From assembly GCA_914767885.1 (NCBI GenBank), contig CAJZBQ010000056.1, positions 62,001 through 126,000 on the forward strand: a stretch of 64,000 nt of DNA, written 5' to 3'. Shown here one piece after another: positions 21,959 to 33,560 of this stretch. The translations under genes were made by a program, and so were the position numbers. Each line of letters starts with the position of its first letter. Position 1 is the stretch's first letter. The notes under the pieces are model-generated. The model was not told the DNA's origin and ran no database searches. It saw only the letters and a program-made list of their open reading frames with translations. Source of the stretch: Blepharisma stoltei (taxonomy: Eukaryota; Ciliophora; Heterotrichea; Heterotrichida; Blepharismidae).

Positions 21959-23009
21959 TTAAGTAGACAATCGGCTATTTTCAAAATTTTTTAACTTTTC
22001 CCGAGAATTTGGAGAATAGTGCAAATCTTTTGTTTTTGGAGATTTCCACTGGCTTGTTACTATAATATCAGCTAATTCTACCTTTTTAGGTCCAGAATAC
22101 GAGTCTTCAGAAATCTTGTCAAAGCTAGCTTTGGAGTTTCTTTTTGGAGAAAACGAGCTTAGTCTTTTCTTAAAAACTCGCTTGTTTCCATTATCAAAAT
22201 CCTCATTGCTAATAAATGATGATTTTTTACTAATTGGGCTAAGAAAATCCGTATTGACAGCAAATGAAGATTTCTTATTATTTGGGCTAAGAAAATCCTT
22301 ATTAGCGATAAATGATGATTTTCTACTATTTAATCTGGGAAAATACCTTGTTTGCTTTTTAGAATGGGGAGATGGGGTTGAGTCTAAATTTATTATCTTT
22401 TTTGTCTGAGGTTTAGATTTAGTCATATCTACAATATCAGTAATTACAATTTTCCTTGGCCTGTTTAAAGTCCCATCAAAAGTATTTTCAATTGATTTTT
22501 TACTGCTTACAGGAGAGAGACTAGACTTTTTCTTCTTTGTCTTTCTTTGAGATTTTTCAATAATTATACTATAAAAGCTATATAAAATCTTTTAATTTAT
22601 AATAAAATTATCCTATGTTTAGGAAAATTTTTATTCCCTTATTGCCTATTTAGGTCATTAAGCCTATTTTTTCTATATCTATATTTGACAGCTTTTCTAT
22701 CATTTTCTCCGCGGAGTCATTTTGATTTAAAAATTTCAAAGATTTTAAATAATTGTAATTGTTTTCTCTTTCCTTCATTCTGCATCTCACCCTATTCAAA
22801 ATTTCTCCTAAATTGCCTTCTATTGGAGCTAGTTTTACATGTTTTGGGGAAATTTTCTCCTTAGTTCCTCCATATAATTCTATATATGGAAACTTTAATT
22901 CTTGCTTTGGCTGCTCTTTATGCGCAATTTCTTTTGCTGAGAGTATATTTTTTATCAAGCTATTGATATCAATTTCGTTTCCACTAACTTCTCAGATAAA
23001 TAAAACCAT
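21959..23009 (-). CDS. Unrecognised Ser/Lys-rich protein with short internal repeats
   Basis: The reconstructed protein is 318 residues. The N-terminal part is helical (MVLFIWEVSGNEIDINSLIK, W from TGA). The C-terminal half is basic, Ser-rich and disordered, with three imperfect repeats of the type KKSSF..N.DFLSP (22210-22330) and possible SP/TP phosphosites. The two parts read as separate frames until one IES is removed, which joins DIEKIGL to IIEKSQRKTKKKK. If that junction is wrong, these are two genes, and the second lacks a visible start. Family unknown. Confidence 0.65.
22567..22660. other. IES in unknown gene (94 bp)
   Basis: TA at 22565-22566 and 22659-22660. Removal fuses two otherwise incomplete frames. 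Confidence 0.65.
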
Positions 23010-23393
23010 TAAAAAAATCTCATTTTTAAATTAAATTCCTATCATAAGCAAGCAAAACGTTATATAAAATATTTTTTTTTATATTAATTATGATTATTAT
23101 AATAATGATAGACCTAGCTAATTCTATATATGAAATTATATTTCCAAATATTTTTAAGCAGAAATTAAAAAAGAAATTTATTCGTAAATGAGAAAAAAAT
23201 AATACTCGCTTATTAGAGCAATAAGGCTTTTGATGCTATTTTCCATTAAAAATAATTATTCTCTCAAATTTTGTTGGTATTGATATATAATAACACTATA
23301 AATATTTTAAGAAAAATATTTTCCCATCTACAAAGAACCAAAAATTTTGATAATTACAATAAATTAATTATATTAAGACATAGATTTCTTATA
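23010..23393. other. AT-rich spacer
   Basis: About 380 bp with no coding or repeat signal seen. Confidence 0.6.
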
Positions 23394-25372
23394 TTAATAA
23401 GGATATGCTCTATGGACCATCTTCAGCTTCGTCTCACATAACGAGCATTTTCCATGTGGATGATTTGTAGGGATCTTCTTATCTAGCGACAGTCCTAGTT
23501 CATTTAGACACACATTGCAGTACATTAAATGTCCACAAGGGACGAAAACAGTGTTTTTCTTTTCATTCATACAAATAACACAAAGTTCTCGGTCTTGATA
23601 TTCCCTGACAATAATTTCTCTTTCTTGCACCCTTTGCATTTCAATATATTTTTTCATATCTGGCGCTTTATTTTCTTCGAAATTTTTCTTTTGTACATAA
23701 AGCTGCTCGTTTAGCCTCTCAATGGTATCAGCCATCTGCTTTTCTATTGCATTTTTTTCTTCAAGCTGCCTTTGTAAGAATATTATTTTTGTGCCTCTTT
23801 CGTCGATTTCTTTTCGTGACTTATCAGATTGCTCCAAAATTGTTTCTTTTTGCTTTTTAGTCTGAGTTTTTAAGTTTTGTAAATCTGCTTCAAAGTTCAT
23901 GCGGTTGGCTTCTTTTTCTCGTCTTTCCCTGTCGATTTCTTCTGCTAGTTTTTGCAGCTCTTTATCATAGCCAGTTTTTAAATTTCTTATTAAAGCTTCT
24001 GTTTTAGTCCTAAGGTCTTGGATTTCTTGATCTTTATCTAGTATTCTTTTTTTAAAAAAATTATTTTATTAATAATTTTCTGTTTTTAATAAGATTTATT
24101 TATAGAAAATAGAATAACTTTTGCTGGAATTCGACTTTTACTGTATTTTCAAACTCATAGACTAAGCCGTCACATTTTATTTTAAATTCATTTCTTTCCT
24201 GAGCCAGTTTTTCGCATTCTTCTTGTAAAAGCCGATTTTGATTTTCAAGAAAAGAAATTTTTTCTTCATGCGATTTTAATTTATTTTGGTAAGCTGACAA
24301 AGTGTCATGCTTTCCATATAAAAGTGAATGAGGCACTGCAAAAAGCCCAAGCTCTGAGTCTGTGACGGCTGAGCCAAACCCTGTGTCTTCTGTTCTATGA
24401 GCTATTAAATAAATTAAATTCTGCTCAGATGACGATTGGGTAGAAACTGCAAGCTTGCATGGTGGCTTCCCATCTACATGCCCAGTAAGCATCTGTATAA
24501 AAGACCTGTAAATCGTTTTTGATGAATTTTCACTATCATTTGGGTACAATGTGGCGACTAAATATTCCCCATGATTCCTCTGCTGCTCAATTTCACGCAA
24601 CCCTGGCCATTCTCTATGGTCTGCAGATGCAGTCCTATCTATCCACAAATCCATTTCATTAAAGCACTGATTAGGGTTTGCGTTAGTTTTCCATACCGAA
24701 AATTGCTTAAATATAAAATGGACTACAATTAAGTGACGGGAGTTATCAAAAGGCTCTATTTTCCTTATTTTGGTGCATGGAGGTGGGATAAACTGCTCTT
24801 CTGTGCTTACTAAGCCATGGGCATAATTTAGTTTCCCACTAAGTGTCTGGTCAAGAGCTGGGACTGGTGGTGCTTCATATCGAGAATCTCTATTAGGACA
24901 GAACTGTAAGTGTCGATCCCAGGCGATTTTTTCGTCATCTCGAATTTGGTGGTTTGGATTATAAGGACATACACGATAAGTTCACAATGCTATTGTCTAT
25001 TGGATTTTTTAATAACACCTTTTGATTTTTTTTGAAAAAAAATAGAATTTTTTTATTGAAGGTGGCAAAATAATTAATGAAGTATGAAGTTTGCTGGCCA
25101 TTAGCAGCCAGTTTGTAAGAACTTCTTGAGTAATGTGAAGTGCATCTTGGCTCATGGTACTTTAGCTTGGCATCGTCAATAAAAATATGACTTATGTTGT
25201 GTTTGCAGACTTTTATTCTAGGCTTGATGTAGTTGAAATCTTTGTTTTTGCATCTTGTGATGTGGTATTTAAAAGATTCAGGGGTTTGCAGACGATGATT
25301 AGGCTCGAAAGGGCAGGTTGTATGATCATAATTGTCAATTTCGTATTCGTTTAAATCTTGAGGCGTTGACAT
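23394..25372 (-). CDS. CHHC zinc-finger / coiled-coil / RING protein
   Basis: A 599-residue protein. The N-terminus has three CHHC fingers spaced C-x5-H-x10..12-H-x3-C: CPFEPNHRLQ..FKYHITRC, CKHNISHIF..LKYHEPRC and CPYNPNHQIR..WDRHLQFC. CHHC fingers define the U11-48K / TRM13 / GTSF1 group; in GTSF1-type proteins they bind RNA and assist Piwi. The middle (residues about 120-330) is not recognised. A long coiled coil follows, ending in a C3HC4 RING (CVICMNEKKNTVFVPCGH, then CSLCETKLK), so E3 ubiquitin ligase activity is likely. Two IESs; the first splits finger 2 from finger 3. The domain combination is unusual. Confidence 0.82.
24044..24116. other. IES in CHHC-RING gene (73 bp)
   Basis: TA at 24042-24043 and 24115-24116. 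Excision joins EFQQKL to LDKDQEIQDLRTK in the coiled coil. Confidence 0.82.
24979..25084. other. IES in CHHC-RING gene (106 bp)
   Basis: TA at 24977-24978 and 25083-25084. Excision joins ANGQQTSY to RVCPYNPNHQ, restoring the third CHHC finger. Confidence 0.88.
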
Positions 25373-25509
25373 ATTTTTATAGTCAGGGGGGATATCTTCT
25401 TTAAATAAATTTTACTTAATTTCAGCATTTCTCTCAAGAATGGGTAGATTATAGGTAAATTAAGAGAGATTTATTTAAAAATCAGCAGAATAAGAAAATT
25501 TATAGAAAA

Positions 25510-26969
25510 ATGAGCACCGTAAAATGCTTTAACCCGAGGTGTAAGCGTAAAGCAAAATTTTGATGCAATTGTACATCTCCAGAGACTTATTACTGCGAAG
25601 AGCACCACTTAATGCATTTAAAATCAAACAACAAGCCTCACACTTCCAGTTCGCTATTTTTTCAAGCTATTGATGGTAAAAAAGAAGAAATTCTCCAGCT
25701 TCTTGAACAAGAAAAATCTAAATTTGATGCAATAAAAGTAGAAATCATAGCTTCCTTTAACCAAATACTTTGTGATATTGAAAAGGCCCTTAAAGAAATT
25801 TTGAAAGAAATAGACTCAGACGTCGAAAAAATTAACAATTATTTCGAAAAGGTGAACAAAGTGAGGGAAGTATCGATATTTGATGATGATCCAGTTATGA
25901 AATTATTGGTTTCTGAGACTGATGGTGCTGCTGAAAAAATTAAAGAGAATTTTAAGGCAATCTCATATAACGATATTGAGAATTTCTATAATATGAGCAA
26001 TGAAATTAGTAAAATTATAAAGAGATCTACTCCGCTTTTAAGATTTTTGATTTATATATATATAAAAATAATTTATTTTAAATATTATTCATAAACAGAA
26101 AAAAACTTTTTAGAGAAGAGCTCCAAATTTTCCCCAGAGATAGCCAAAATCCTTTGAGGCAGCCATTATTTCCTATTTCTTCTTCCTCTGGCCAATTTAT
26201 TCCACACTTTCCAACCATTCTCGAAGCGGAATCTTTAAATTTAGAAATACCAAATATTTCCCCTCCAATAATGATGCACGACCAATTTCCATTGAGAGAA
26301 CTAAAACATGTCCCATGTACACGTTTCCTTGCATCTAAACTTAATCGAAGAAATATTCAAGGAGAAATTAAAAGAAAATACAATCTTATATCTGTCAAAT
26401 ATAATGGGGAGGTGTTTATCCTAGAAGGAGGTCCTGAATCTGTTCAGCAAGCAGCTTTAGAACTATCAAATATTATCGCCCAAGAAAAAGATGTCGATAT
26501 ACATTGGAAATGGCTTTGCGAAGATGGCCAATTTGAAGATTACAGCCCTGCAATAAGTGAATTAATTGAAAATGCTTATAGCAGACATGATCAAAGTGCA
26601 TCCATTTATATTAAGGGCATGCGATATAAAGTAATTTTCGGAAACCCACACGTACAAGTCCTTTCAAATTCAAATATTTCACGAACTGTTAAAAGAATCG
26701 ATGAGAATCAGGCTAAAAATGGTATGTGCCAAGAAAACGCTAATAATAACGATAAACCTTATGTCAGTTGATATTGGCTAGATGATGATTCGAATTACAA
26801 AGAATTTTCACATGAAGCTTCAAGACAAATTGAGGCAGCGTATAGCCAAAAGAGCATAGCTTTGGTTCAAGGCAAAGATAATAGAGCATTTTTGGTTGAC
26901 GCAACAAAAATGATGCAAATTAATGAAATGACTCGACATACAAGGAGGGTCAGAAGGGGAGATAGCTAA
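25510..26969 (+). CDS. WWE-domain protein with N-terminal zinc-binding motif, copy 1
   Basis: A 467-residue protein. The N-terminus is Cys/His rich (CFNPRCKRKAKFWCNC, then YYCEEHH), resembling a small B-box or MYND-like finger. Helical coiled coil (residues about 50-170) follows, then a KH-like stretch (RNIQGEIKRKYNLISVKYNG) and two WWE repeats: VDIHWKWLCEDGQFEDY with IENAYSR, and SWYWLDDDSNYKEFSHEASR with IEAAYSQK. WWE domains bind iso-ADP-ribose of poly-ADP-ribose. Four W residues come from TGA. One IES lies mid-gene. It is tandemly duplicated by the next gene, including the 5' leader and 3' flank. Confidence 0.85.
26057..26112. other. IES in WWE copy 1 (56 bp)
   Basis: TA at 26055-26056 and 26111-26112 restore frame but leave extra residues relative to copy 2 (KRPSQDPLKQP). 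Copy 2 lacks any insert here. Exact boundaries are uncertain. Confidence 0.55.
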
Positions 26970-27231
26970 TAATTTAAGTTAGTGTGATCGATTTATATTT
27001 TAGGTTTAATATGATTGATTAGATTTCTTATAATTTGGTAATGAAATGCAAGGCTTTTATTATATGTGAATGCAATGAAAAAAAAACCTACTGATTAGCA
27101 ATAGCCCTATTTAATATTTATACTTAATTTCAGCATTTCTCTAAAGAATATGCAGATTATAATATTTAGATTATAAGTGCATAAAAAGAGATTTAATTAA
27201 AAATCAGCCGAATAAGGAAAATTATAGAAAA

Positions 27232-28592
27232 ATGAGCACCATAAAATGCTTTAACCCGAGGTGTAAGCGTGAAGCCAAAATTTCATGCAATTGTACATCT
27301 CCAGAGACTTATTGTTGCAAAAAACACTTCTTTGGGCATTGTGAATCAAACAACAAGCCTCACACTTCCAGTTCGCTATTTTTGAAAGCTGTTGATGGTA
27401 AAAAAGAAGAAATTCTCCAGCTTCTTGCACAAGAAAAATCTAGAATTGATGCAATAAAAGCAGGAATTATAGCTTCCTTTAACCAAACACTTTGTGGCTA
27501 TGAAATGGCCTTTGAAGAAATTTTGAAAGTAATAAACTCAAACGTCGAAAAAATTAGCAATTATTTCGAAAAGGTGAAAAAAGTGAGGAAGGTATCGATA
27601 TTTGATAATGATCCAGTTATGAAATTATTGGCTATTGAGGATGATGGAGCTGCTGAAAAAATTAAAGAGAATTTTAAGGCAATCTCAGATAAAGATGCTG
27701 AGATTTTCTATTCAATGAGCAATGAAATTAGTAAAATTATAAAGAGACCTAGCCAAGATCCTTTAAAACAGCCATTATTCCCTGTTTCATCTCCCTCTGG
27801 CAAATTTATTCCACACTTTCCAAACATTCCTGAAGCGGAGTCTTCATACTCTACTTTAAATTTAGCAAAACCAATTATTCCCCTTCCAATAATGATGCAC
27901 GACCAATTTTCATTGAGAGAACTAAAAAATGTCCCATGTCCACCTATCTTTGCATCTAAACTTAGTCGAAGAAATATTCTAGCAGATATTAAAAACAATT
28001 ACAATCTTATATCTGTCAATTATGATGGGAAAGCGTTTATCCTAAAAGGAAGTCCTGAATCAGTTCAACAAGCAGCTTTAGAACTATCAAAAATTATCGC
28101 CCAAGAAAAAGAAGAGGTCAATGTACATTGGGAATGGCTTCGTGACGATGGCTGTTTTGAACCTTACTGCTCTCCAACAAGTGAAATAATTGAAAATGCT
28201 TATAGCTACATGATCAGAGTGCATCCATTTATATTAAGGGCATGCGATATAAAGTAATTTTCGGAAACCCACACGTGCAAGTCCTTTCAAATTCAAATAT
28301 TTCACGAACTGTTATAAGAATCGATGAGAATCAGGCTAAAAATGGTATGTGCCAAGAAAACGCTAATAATAGCGATAAACCTTATGTCAGTTGATATTGG
28401 CAAGATGATGATTCGAATTACAAAGAATTTTCACATGAAGCTTCAAGACAAATTGAGGCAGCGTATAGCCAAAAGAGCATAGCTTTGGTTCAAGGCAAAG
28501 ATAATAGAGCATTTTTGGTTGACACAACAAAAATGATGAAAATTAATGAGAGGACTCGATATACAAGGAGGGTCAGAAGGGGAGATAGCTAA
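27232..28592 (+). pseudogene. WWE-domain protein copy 2, frameshifted
   Basis: A close paralogue of the gene at 25510, with the same zinc motif, coiled coil and WWE repeats and no IES. Near 28210 one base is missing relative to copy 1 (AGCTACATGATC against AGCAGACATGATC). The frame then closes early, at 28257, 341 residues in. The out-of-frame remainder (second WWE, to TAA at 28590) is nearly identical to copy 1, so the lesion is recent. Alternatives are programmed frameshifting, a sequencing indel, or a functional truncated protein with one partial WWE. Confidence 0.75.
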
Positions 28593-29110
28593 TAATTTAA
28601 GTTAGTGTGATCGATTTATATTTTAGGTTTAACATGATTGATTAGATTTCTTATAATTTTGTATTAAAATTCAAGCTTCAATTAATATTAGTTTTTTTTG
28701 TGCTTTCTTATAAAATTTTATAGCATTCATGAGATCTCTATTCCCTTATTGATGAGAAGTATATAAAATACACAAGTAAGAGAACTCAGATTAAATCGCA
28801 TTATGACGAATATTTAATCTGCAAAAATCTACTATAATATAAGAGAATTTTTTTAAAAGAAAGCACATCTAAAATTAAACAGTCAATTCTAGAAAAATTG
28901 GCAGATTATAATTAAAATAATGAGCTATAAAATTCTTTAATTTTTATAATAAATCATCATATACTAAACCCACTTTATAATATTTACCTCTATTACTAAT
29001 TCTTTTCTATAAATCAAATTTTTAAAATTTCTTTTAAAGATTCTATTTAAACTCTAAATTTTTTCTAAAGGACAATTGATTCAAACGAAATCCATATTTA
29101 TACTGATATC
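28593..29110. other. AT-rich spacer
   Basis: About 520 bp. The first 75 bp repeats the 3' flank of WWE copy 1; the rest shows no coding or TIR signal. Confidence 0.6.
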
Positions 29111-31903
29111 ATGCAATCAGCCGCAAAAACTATAGAGTTAGAAGATGGTTGGCAGCGAATCCAAGAAGAAGGGATCGATCGCATCATTGACTACCTAGAA
29201 ACCTCAAATCTCAGCAACTTTTCCAAAAAGCAATACTCAGAGCTCTACACAATAGTCTACAACATGTGCACACAAAGGCCTCCAAAAAACTATTCCAGCC
29301 AGCTTTACGACCGCTATTCATGCTCTATAAAAGACTACATCCAAAACCACATTCGGCCAAGAATTATCAATAAATCTGATATCGGGCTTCTGACTGAAAT
29401 TCAAGTTTGTTGGAAAAATCAACAGATAATGATGAAGTGGATGAAAAACTTTTTCCAATACCTGGATAGGCATCACGTCAACCAAAATTCATTGCCAAAC
29501 TTGACAATCCGGGGACTGAGCATTTTCTATGGCGAAGTAGTCACCCAATGCAAAAGCAAAATCATCAGTGCTTTTATTCATGCTTTAGAGCTCGATAGAA
29601 ATGGTGAACATATTGATAGAGACTTGCTAAAAAACGTCACAGATATTTTTATGAAGGTGGGGACTATACATAAACCAAACGATCCGGCTGATTTTTATAA
29701 TTTTCTGGAAAGTTCTGTGCTGGAGTCCACAAGGAACTTTTATGAAGCAAAAAGCAGGGTTTGGATAACAGAGGACAGCTGTCCAGATTATTTATATAAT
29801 TTTGTATTAGTTAAAGAATATTTTATATAATATTTGATGTAATTTAATTATAGGAAAAATGGTATATTAAAGGTAGAGCGATGCTTAATTGAAGAAATGT
29901 CAAGAGCTGATCATTGCTTACACCCTAGTTCAGGGCAAAAAATAAGGTCTGTATTTTTAGATGTTATGATCAATATTCATGAAACCACGATTTTAGAGAA
30001 AGAAACTGGAATTGCTTATTTGCTGAATCATCATAAAACTGATGATATGCATAGACTGTATAGATTGACTTCTGAATTGGCTAATGGGCTGCAGCCTATT
30101 GCACAAGCAGTGACTAACTCCCCCACCTCAGTGAGCAAACAAAGTAATTGGAAAAATCCCTATTTTTTGTTCAAAAACCCACCCTCCGTGAGCTAATAAA
30201 AAAATTTTGATATATAAGTGATTATTATTATAATGAAATTCTTCTGTTTAATTTTAAAACAAATCGCATTTCAAAACATAAATTTTACAAATTAAATTAA
30301 TTGGGATTTTTTTAAATTGCGAAAAAGGAATTTACTAAATTTTTTTGTGTAAAAACTTAACCACCTTCATGAGCGAACAAATTTATTTATTCGCTCATGA
30401 GGAGGATTAAGTATATTAAAGAGCAAGGGCAAGGAATTATTATTCTTTTTTAGCTATTTTTATTTCGCTTATTTAAAAATCCCAATCTTTTTTCCATAGA
30501 AATTTATTTTATAATCTCAACTATTTATAGTAATTTTCTAATATAAAGAATAAACAAAAATTAGCAAAAATTGCTATTGACAAAAAAGAGTCACCAGAAG
30601 ACCCAGAATTTGTAAATGCATTTATGAATGCCCAAGAGAAATTCAAAAGCTTAATTTCCGAATGTTTCCAAAACAATTCCATCTTCCAGCGCGCCTTAAA
30701 TTCTGCTTTTGAAGAACTTGTGAACCAAAAAATAGGAAAACATGGATTTTCTGAAATTTTGGCTTGTTACGCTGACAGACTTCTTAAAAAATCAAGCGAA
30801 AGGCTTAGAGATGAAGTCATAGAAGAAGAGCTTAAAAAGCTTCTTGAACTTTTTGAGCATTTAGCTGATAAAGACGTTTTTGCTGAAATTTATAAAAATC
30901 AGCTATCAAAAAGGCTGCTTAATGATACAAGTGCAAGCGAAGACGCTGAAAAAAGTTTTATTTCAAAAATGAAAATGTGCTGTGGGGCAAGCTATACATG
31001 TAAATTCGAAGGGATGATAATGGATTTACATCTTGCCCAAGAACTGGACCAAGCGTTTAAAGAAAGCAGACCTGATCTGCCTATTGATTTTTCTGTACAG
31101 GTTTTGACGAATAGTCATTGGCCTTATTATAAGAACCATAATGTGATTTTGCCTGTTTGTTTTTCTGACTGTATTCATGTTTTTAATAGATATTATGCTG
31201 CTAACACCCAGCATCGAGTTTTGACATGGACAAATTGCTTATCTTTTTCTAAATAAAAAAAAATAATAAAAAAAATTATTTTAGCTAAAAAAAATTAAAA
31301 AAATAATTTTTTTAATATGAAAAGTTAGGGATTGTCACCCTTACAGGATATTTTGACCAAGGCCAATACGACTTTATCTGCTCCACATATCAAGCTTGTG
31401 TCCTCTATCTCTTCAACGACAAGTCAACTTATACTTATACCGAGATCAAGCAGGTCATGAATTTTGACGATGAAACCTGCAAAGGTGTAATGAAAACTTT
31501 TGTCTTCTCTAAAAACAAAATCCTCGAAAAAACAGGCGAAGAAAGAAAAATCAATGAGACTGACTCTTTTTCAATCCGAAGCAATTTTAAAACTAATCAA
31601 AAAAAGGTAAAATTGCCGCTTCCTTCCAAAGAAGAAAATTATTCAAGAGAAAAAGTTTCAGAAGACAGAAACTTGGCAATTGAAGCAGCTGTAGTGAGGA
31701 TTATGAAAAGCAGAAAAACAATTGCGCACTCGAATTTGGTCGCAGAAGTAGCAGGCATGTTGTCTGTTTTTAAGCCACAGGTGAGAGATATAAAATCGAG
31801 GATTGAAAATTTAATATCAAGAGATTATATTGAAAGAGATAATGAAGACGCAAATATATATTATTATATTATGACTTGGACATATATTTTTTTGATAATT
31901 TAA
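29111..31903 (+). CDS. Cullin (CUL3-like) scaffold of a RING E3 ligase
   Basis: A 741-residue protein. Cullin repeats open with GWQRIQEEGIDRIIDYLE and YSELYTIVYNMCTQRPPKNY. The cullin-homology core has EIYKNQLSKRLLNDTSAS, and the winged-helix end carries the neddylation site RIMKSRKTIAHSNLVAEV, followed by the SRDYIERD tail. DYLKVERCLIEEMSRADHCL is CUL3-like. Cullins hold a substrate adaptor at the N-terminus and RBX1 at the C-terminus. Four IESs, one of them a MITE copy. The family is certain; the CUL3 versus CUL1 subtype is less so. Confidence 0.93.
29795..29869. other. IES in cullin (75 bp)
   Basis: TA at 29793-29794 and 29868-29869. Excision joins SCPDYL to KVERCLIEE as in other cullins. 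Confidence 0.9.
30117..30409. mobile_element. MITE family 1 copy, IES in cullin (293 bp)
   Basis: TA at 30115-30116 and 30408-30409. It has the two direct motifs at left, the hairpin (ATGAGCGAACAAA and complement) at right, and an internal core. Excision joins IAQAVT to KYIKEQGQG. Confidence 0.92.
30440..30552. other. IES in cullin (113 bp)
   Basis: TA at 30438-30439 and 30551-30552. Excision joins QGQGI to KQKLAKIAIDKK; nearby TAs allow small shifts. Confidence 0.75.
31242..31327. other. IES in cullin (86 bp)
   Basis: TA at 31240-31241 and 31326-31327. Excision joins LTWTNCL to GIVTLTGYFDQ, matching the cullin-homology domain. Confidence 0.9.
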
Positions 31904-32246
31904 TAATTTATTAGAAAAAAAGATATTGAAGGGATATTAAAAATATTTTTTATGATAATTAAAGGAATATATCATTATAAAGCATAACTAATATGGAAAT
32001 TATTAAATAAATCTTTATGAATAGTTATAATAATTTATCGCATTCTATAATGACTTTTTATGTTAAAAAGAATAGATCTTTAGAAATTTAATATAGTCTA
32101 AAAGCATTTCGATTAGCTGGCTTTGAGTGTCTTTTTTCATTATTTAGAGTCTCTTCAGCAATATTTGGCTGAAAATAAAGCAAATCGGCTGATTTTCAAT
32201 TTTTGAGTCCATATTAAAGCATAGCTAAATATTATTTAAAATTTCA
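31904..32246. other. AT-rich spacer
   Basis: About 340 bp with no coding or repeat signal seen. Confidence 0.6.
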
Positions 32247-33125
32247 TTATTTTTTGTATAGGCAAGAACATATACACTTTAATCAAGATTTTTTGGCTGG
32301 GGCTGGAGAACTTTTTATTTCAGAGTTACTGTTGTGTAGTAAAGAATCTAATGAAATATCTTCATTAAAAGCAATTGGGATGTTTGAAATGTCGATGATA
32401 GATTGCTCTTCTTCTATATGTTCATTCGAAAAAGTAGGCGATTTTTTAATCTCGTAGTCATTTTTTTCATTAAGATTAGCTAAAATTGAGTCATTATATG
32501 ATAGAAATCCTGACTGCGGTTTTGCAATTATTTCTGGCATTGATAAGCTGCCAAGTCTTTCTTCTCCTACAAATGATAAATCATTAACTGTTATGTCAAA
32601 GTTGGCAAGTCCTGAATTTATTTCTGATAAATTCAAACTGTTTTCCATAGAAGTGTCTTCAGCTTTTTCTTCCTTACTTTTTATTATCAAAATAAAAAAA
32701 TATTTATAATAAATTTTTATTTAATAAAAATAAATTTAAGCAGGGGAATTAGAGATATCAGCTTCATCTTTTCTTTTTAATTTTTTAATGAAATTTTTCA
32801 ACGTAAATCTCATCGTTTGGAGTTTATTTTCAAGATATTGAGCTTCATTATTTCTCTCTGTATACAAATCTGAGCATTCCCCTCTAATTACAGCTTGAAG
32901 ATGCCCAGCTGTATACGCTGGGGTAAATTCTACATCAATTAACGTCATTTTTTCTTCTGTAGGCTCTTCTTCAGTCTCAAGGGTCAAAAATTTTAACTCA
33001 TTATTGTTATCAGGATGGAGTTTTGAAGAGTCTTTTAAATTCGAATATATTAAAGAGCTTGGAAGAAGAAGCTTGTAAAGTTTCGTTAAGTTATTGACCC
33101 TTCTAATATGATTTCTCTTACACAT
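32247..33125 (-). CDS. Unrecognised acidic protein
   Basis: The reconstructed protein is 267 residues. The N-terminal half has a basic start (CKRNHIRRVNNLTKLYKLLL) and a helical end (LENKLQTMRFTLKNFIKKLK). The C-terminal half is acidic, Ser/Asn/Glu-rich and probably disordered (LANFDITVNDLSFVGEERLG). No family recognised. One IES joins the halves. The final residues depend on one TGA=Trp and end at TAA in 32247-32249. Confidence 0.6.
32677..32751. other. IES in acidic-protein gene (75 bp)
   Basis: TA at 32675-32676 and 32750-32751. Excision joins EADIS to KEEKAEDTSMEN; an alternative left TA is 9 bp away. Confidence 0.65.
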
Positions 33126-33216
33126 TATTTTTGCAGTCTAAATATATTTCTTATTTGCTTAAAATTGTTCATATTATACTGGGTGCTTCAATTTAAATAT
33201 TTTAAAAAAAAATTAA

Positions 33217-33528
33217 TTAATTTAATTTGGTATATCTCACTTGTATAATATTATTCGCAAGATTAAAGTCCAAAATTCACTGTTTCTGTGACTCCTCTAA
33301 ATAATGCTTCAAATCTGCTGATTTTTTTTTTATTTTCAAAGTTTTCAAAATTTCTTGAGCTTTTTCGTGATCGATTTTCCTTCTTAATTCAAGATCTTTG
33401 CTTTTCAGTTTGGCTTTTTCTTCAATGATTTCTTTTTTAATTTCGATTATCTAGATATTTGTTACTTGGCGTTTTAATGAGTCTTTTAGCTGTTCGTCAA
33501 TATATACAGAGTCATTGCCGTCTTCCAT
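33217..33528 (-). CDS. Small coiled-coil protein (98 aa)
   Basis: MEDGNDSVYIDEQLKDSLKR, then after a 15-nt intron IIEIKKEIIEEKAKLKSKDL and KIDHEKAQEILKTLK, ending VRYTKLN. Strong heptads suggest a short dimeric coiled coil. No family recognised. The intron removes the only in-frame TAG, which supports the gene as real. Confidence 0.65.
33451..33465 (-). other. 15-nt intron
   Basis: On the minus strand GTAACAAATATCTAG; splicing joins LKRQ to IIEIKKE. Confidence 0.88.
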
Positions 33529-33560
33529 AATTATTTTTAAATGATGCGATTTAATTAAGA

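Noticed and set aside
28206-28260. Programmed frameshift in WWE copy 2
   Set aside because: No slippery site is visible, and copy 1 has one more base at the same place; a simple deletion is the easier reading.
29847-29861. Candidate 15-nt intron GTAATTTAATTATAG in the cullin gene
   Set aside because: Splicing leaves an in-frame TAA just upstream and the wrong phase; the TA-bounded excision 29795-29869 gives the cullin consensus.
30117-30409. Rho-independent-type terminator from the hairpin plus T run
   Set aside because: It is the hairpin end of a MITE in the middle of a cullin exon, in a eukaryote.
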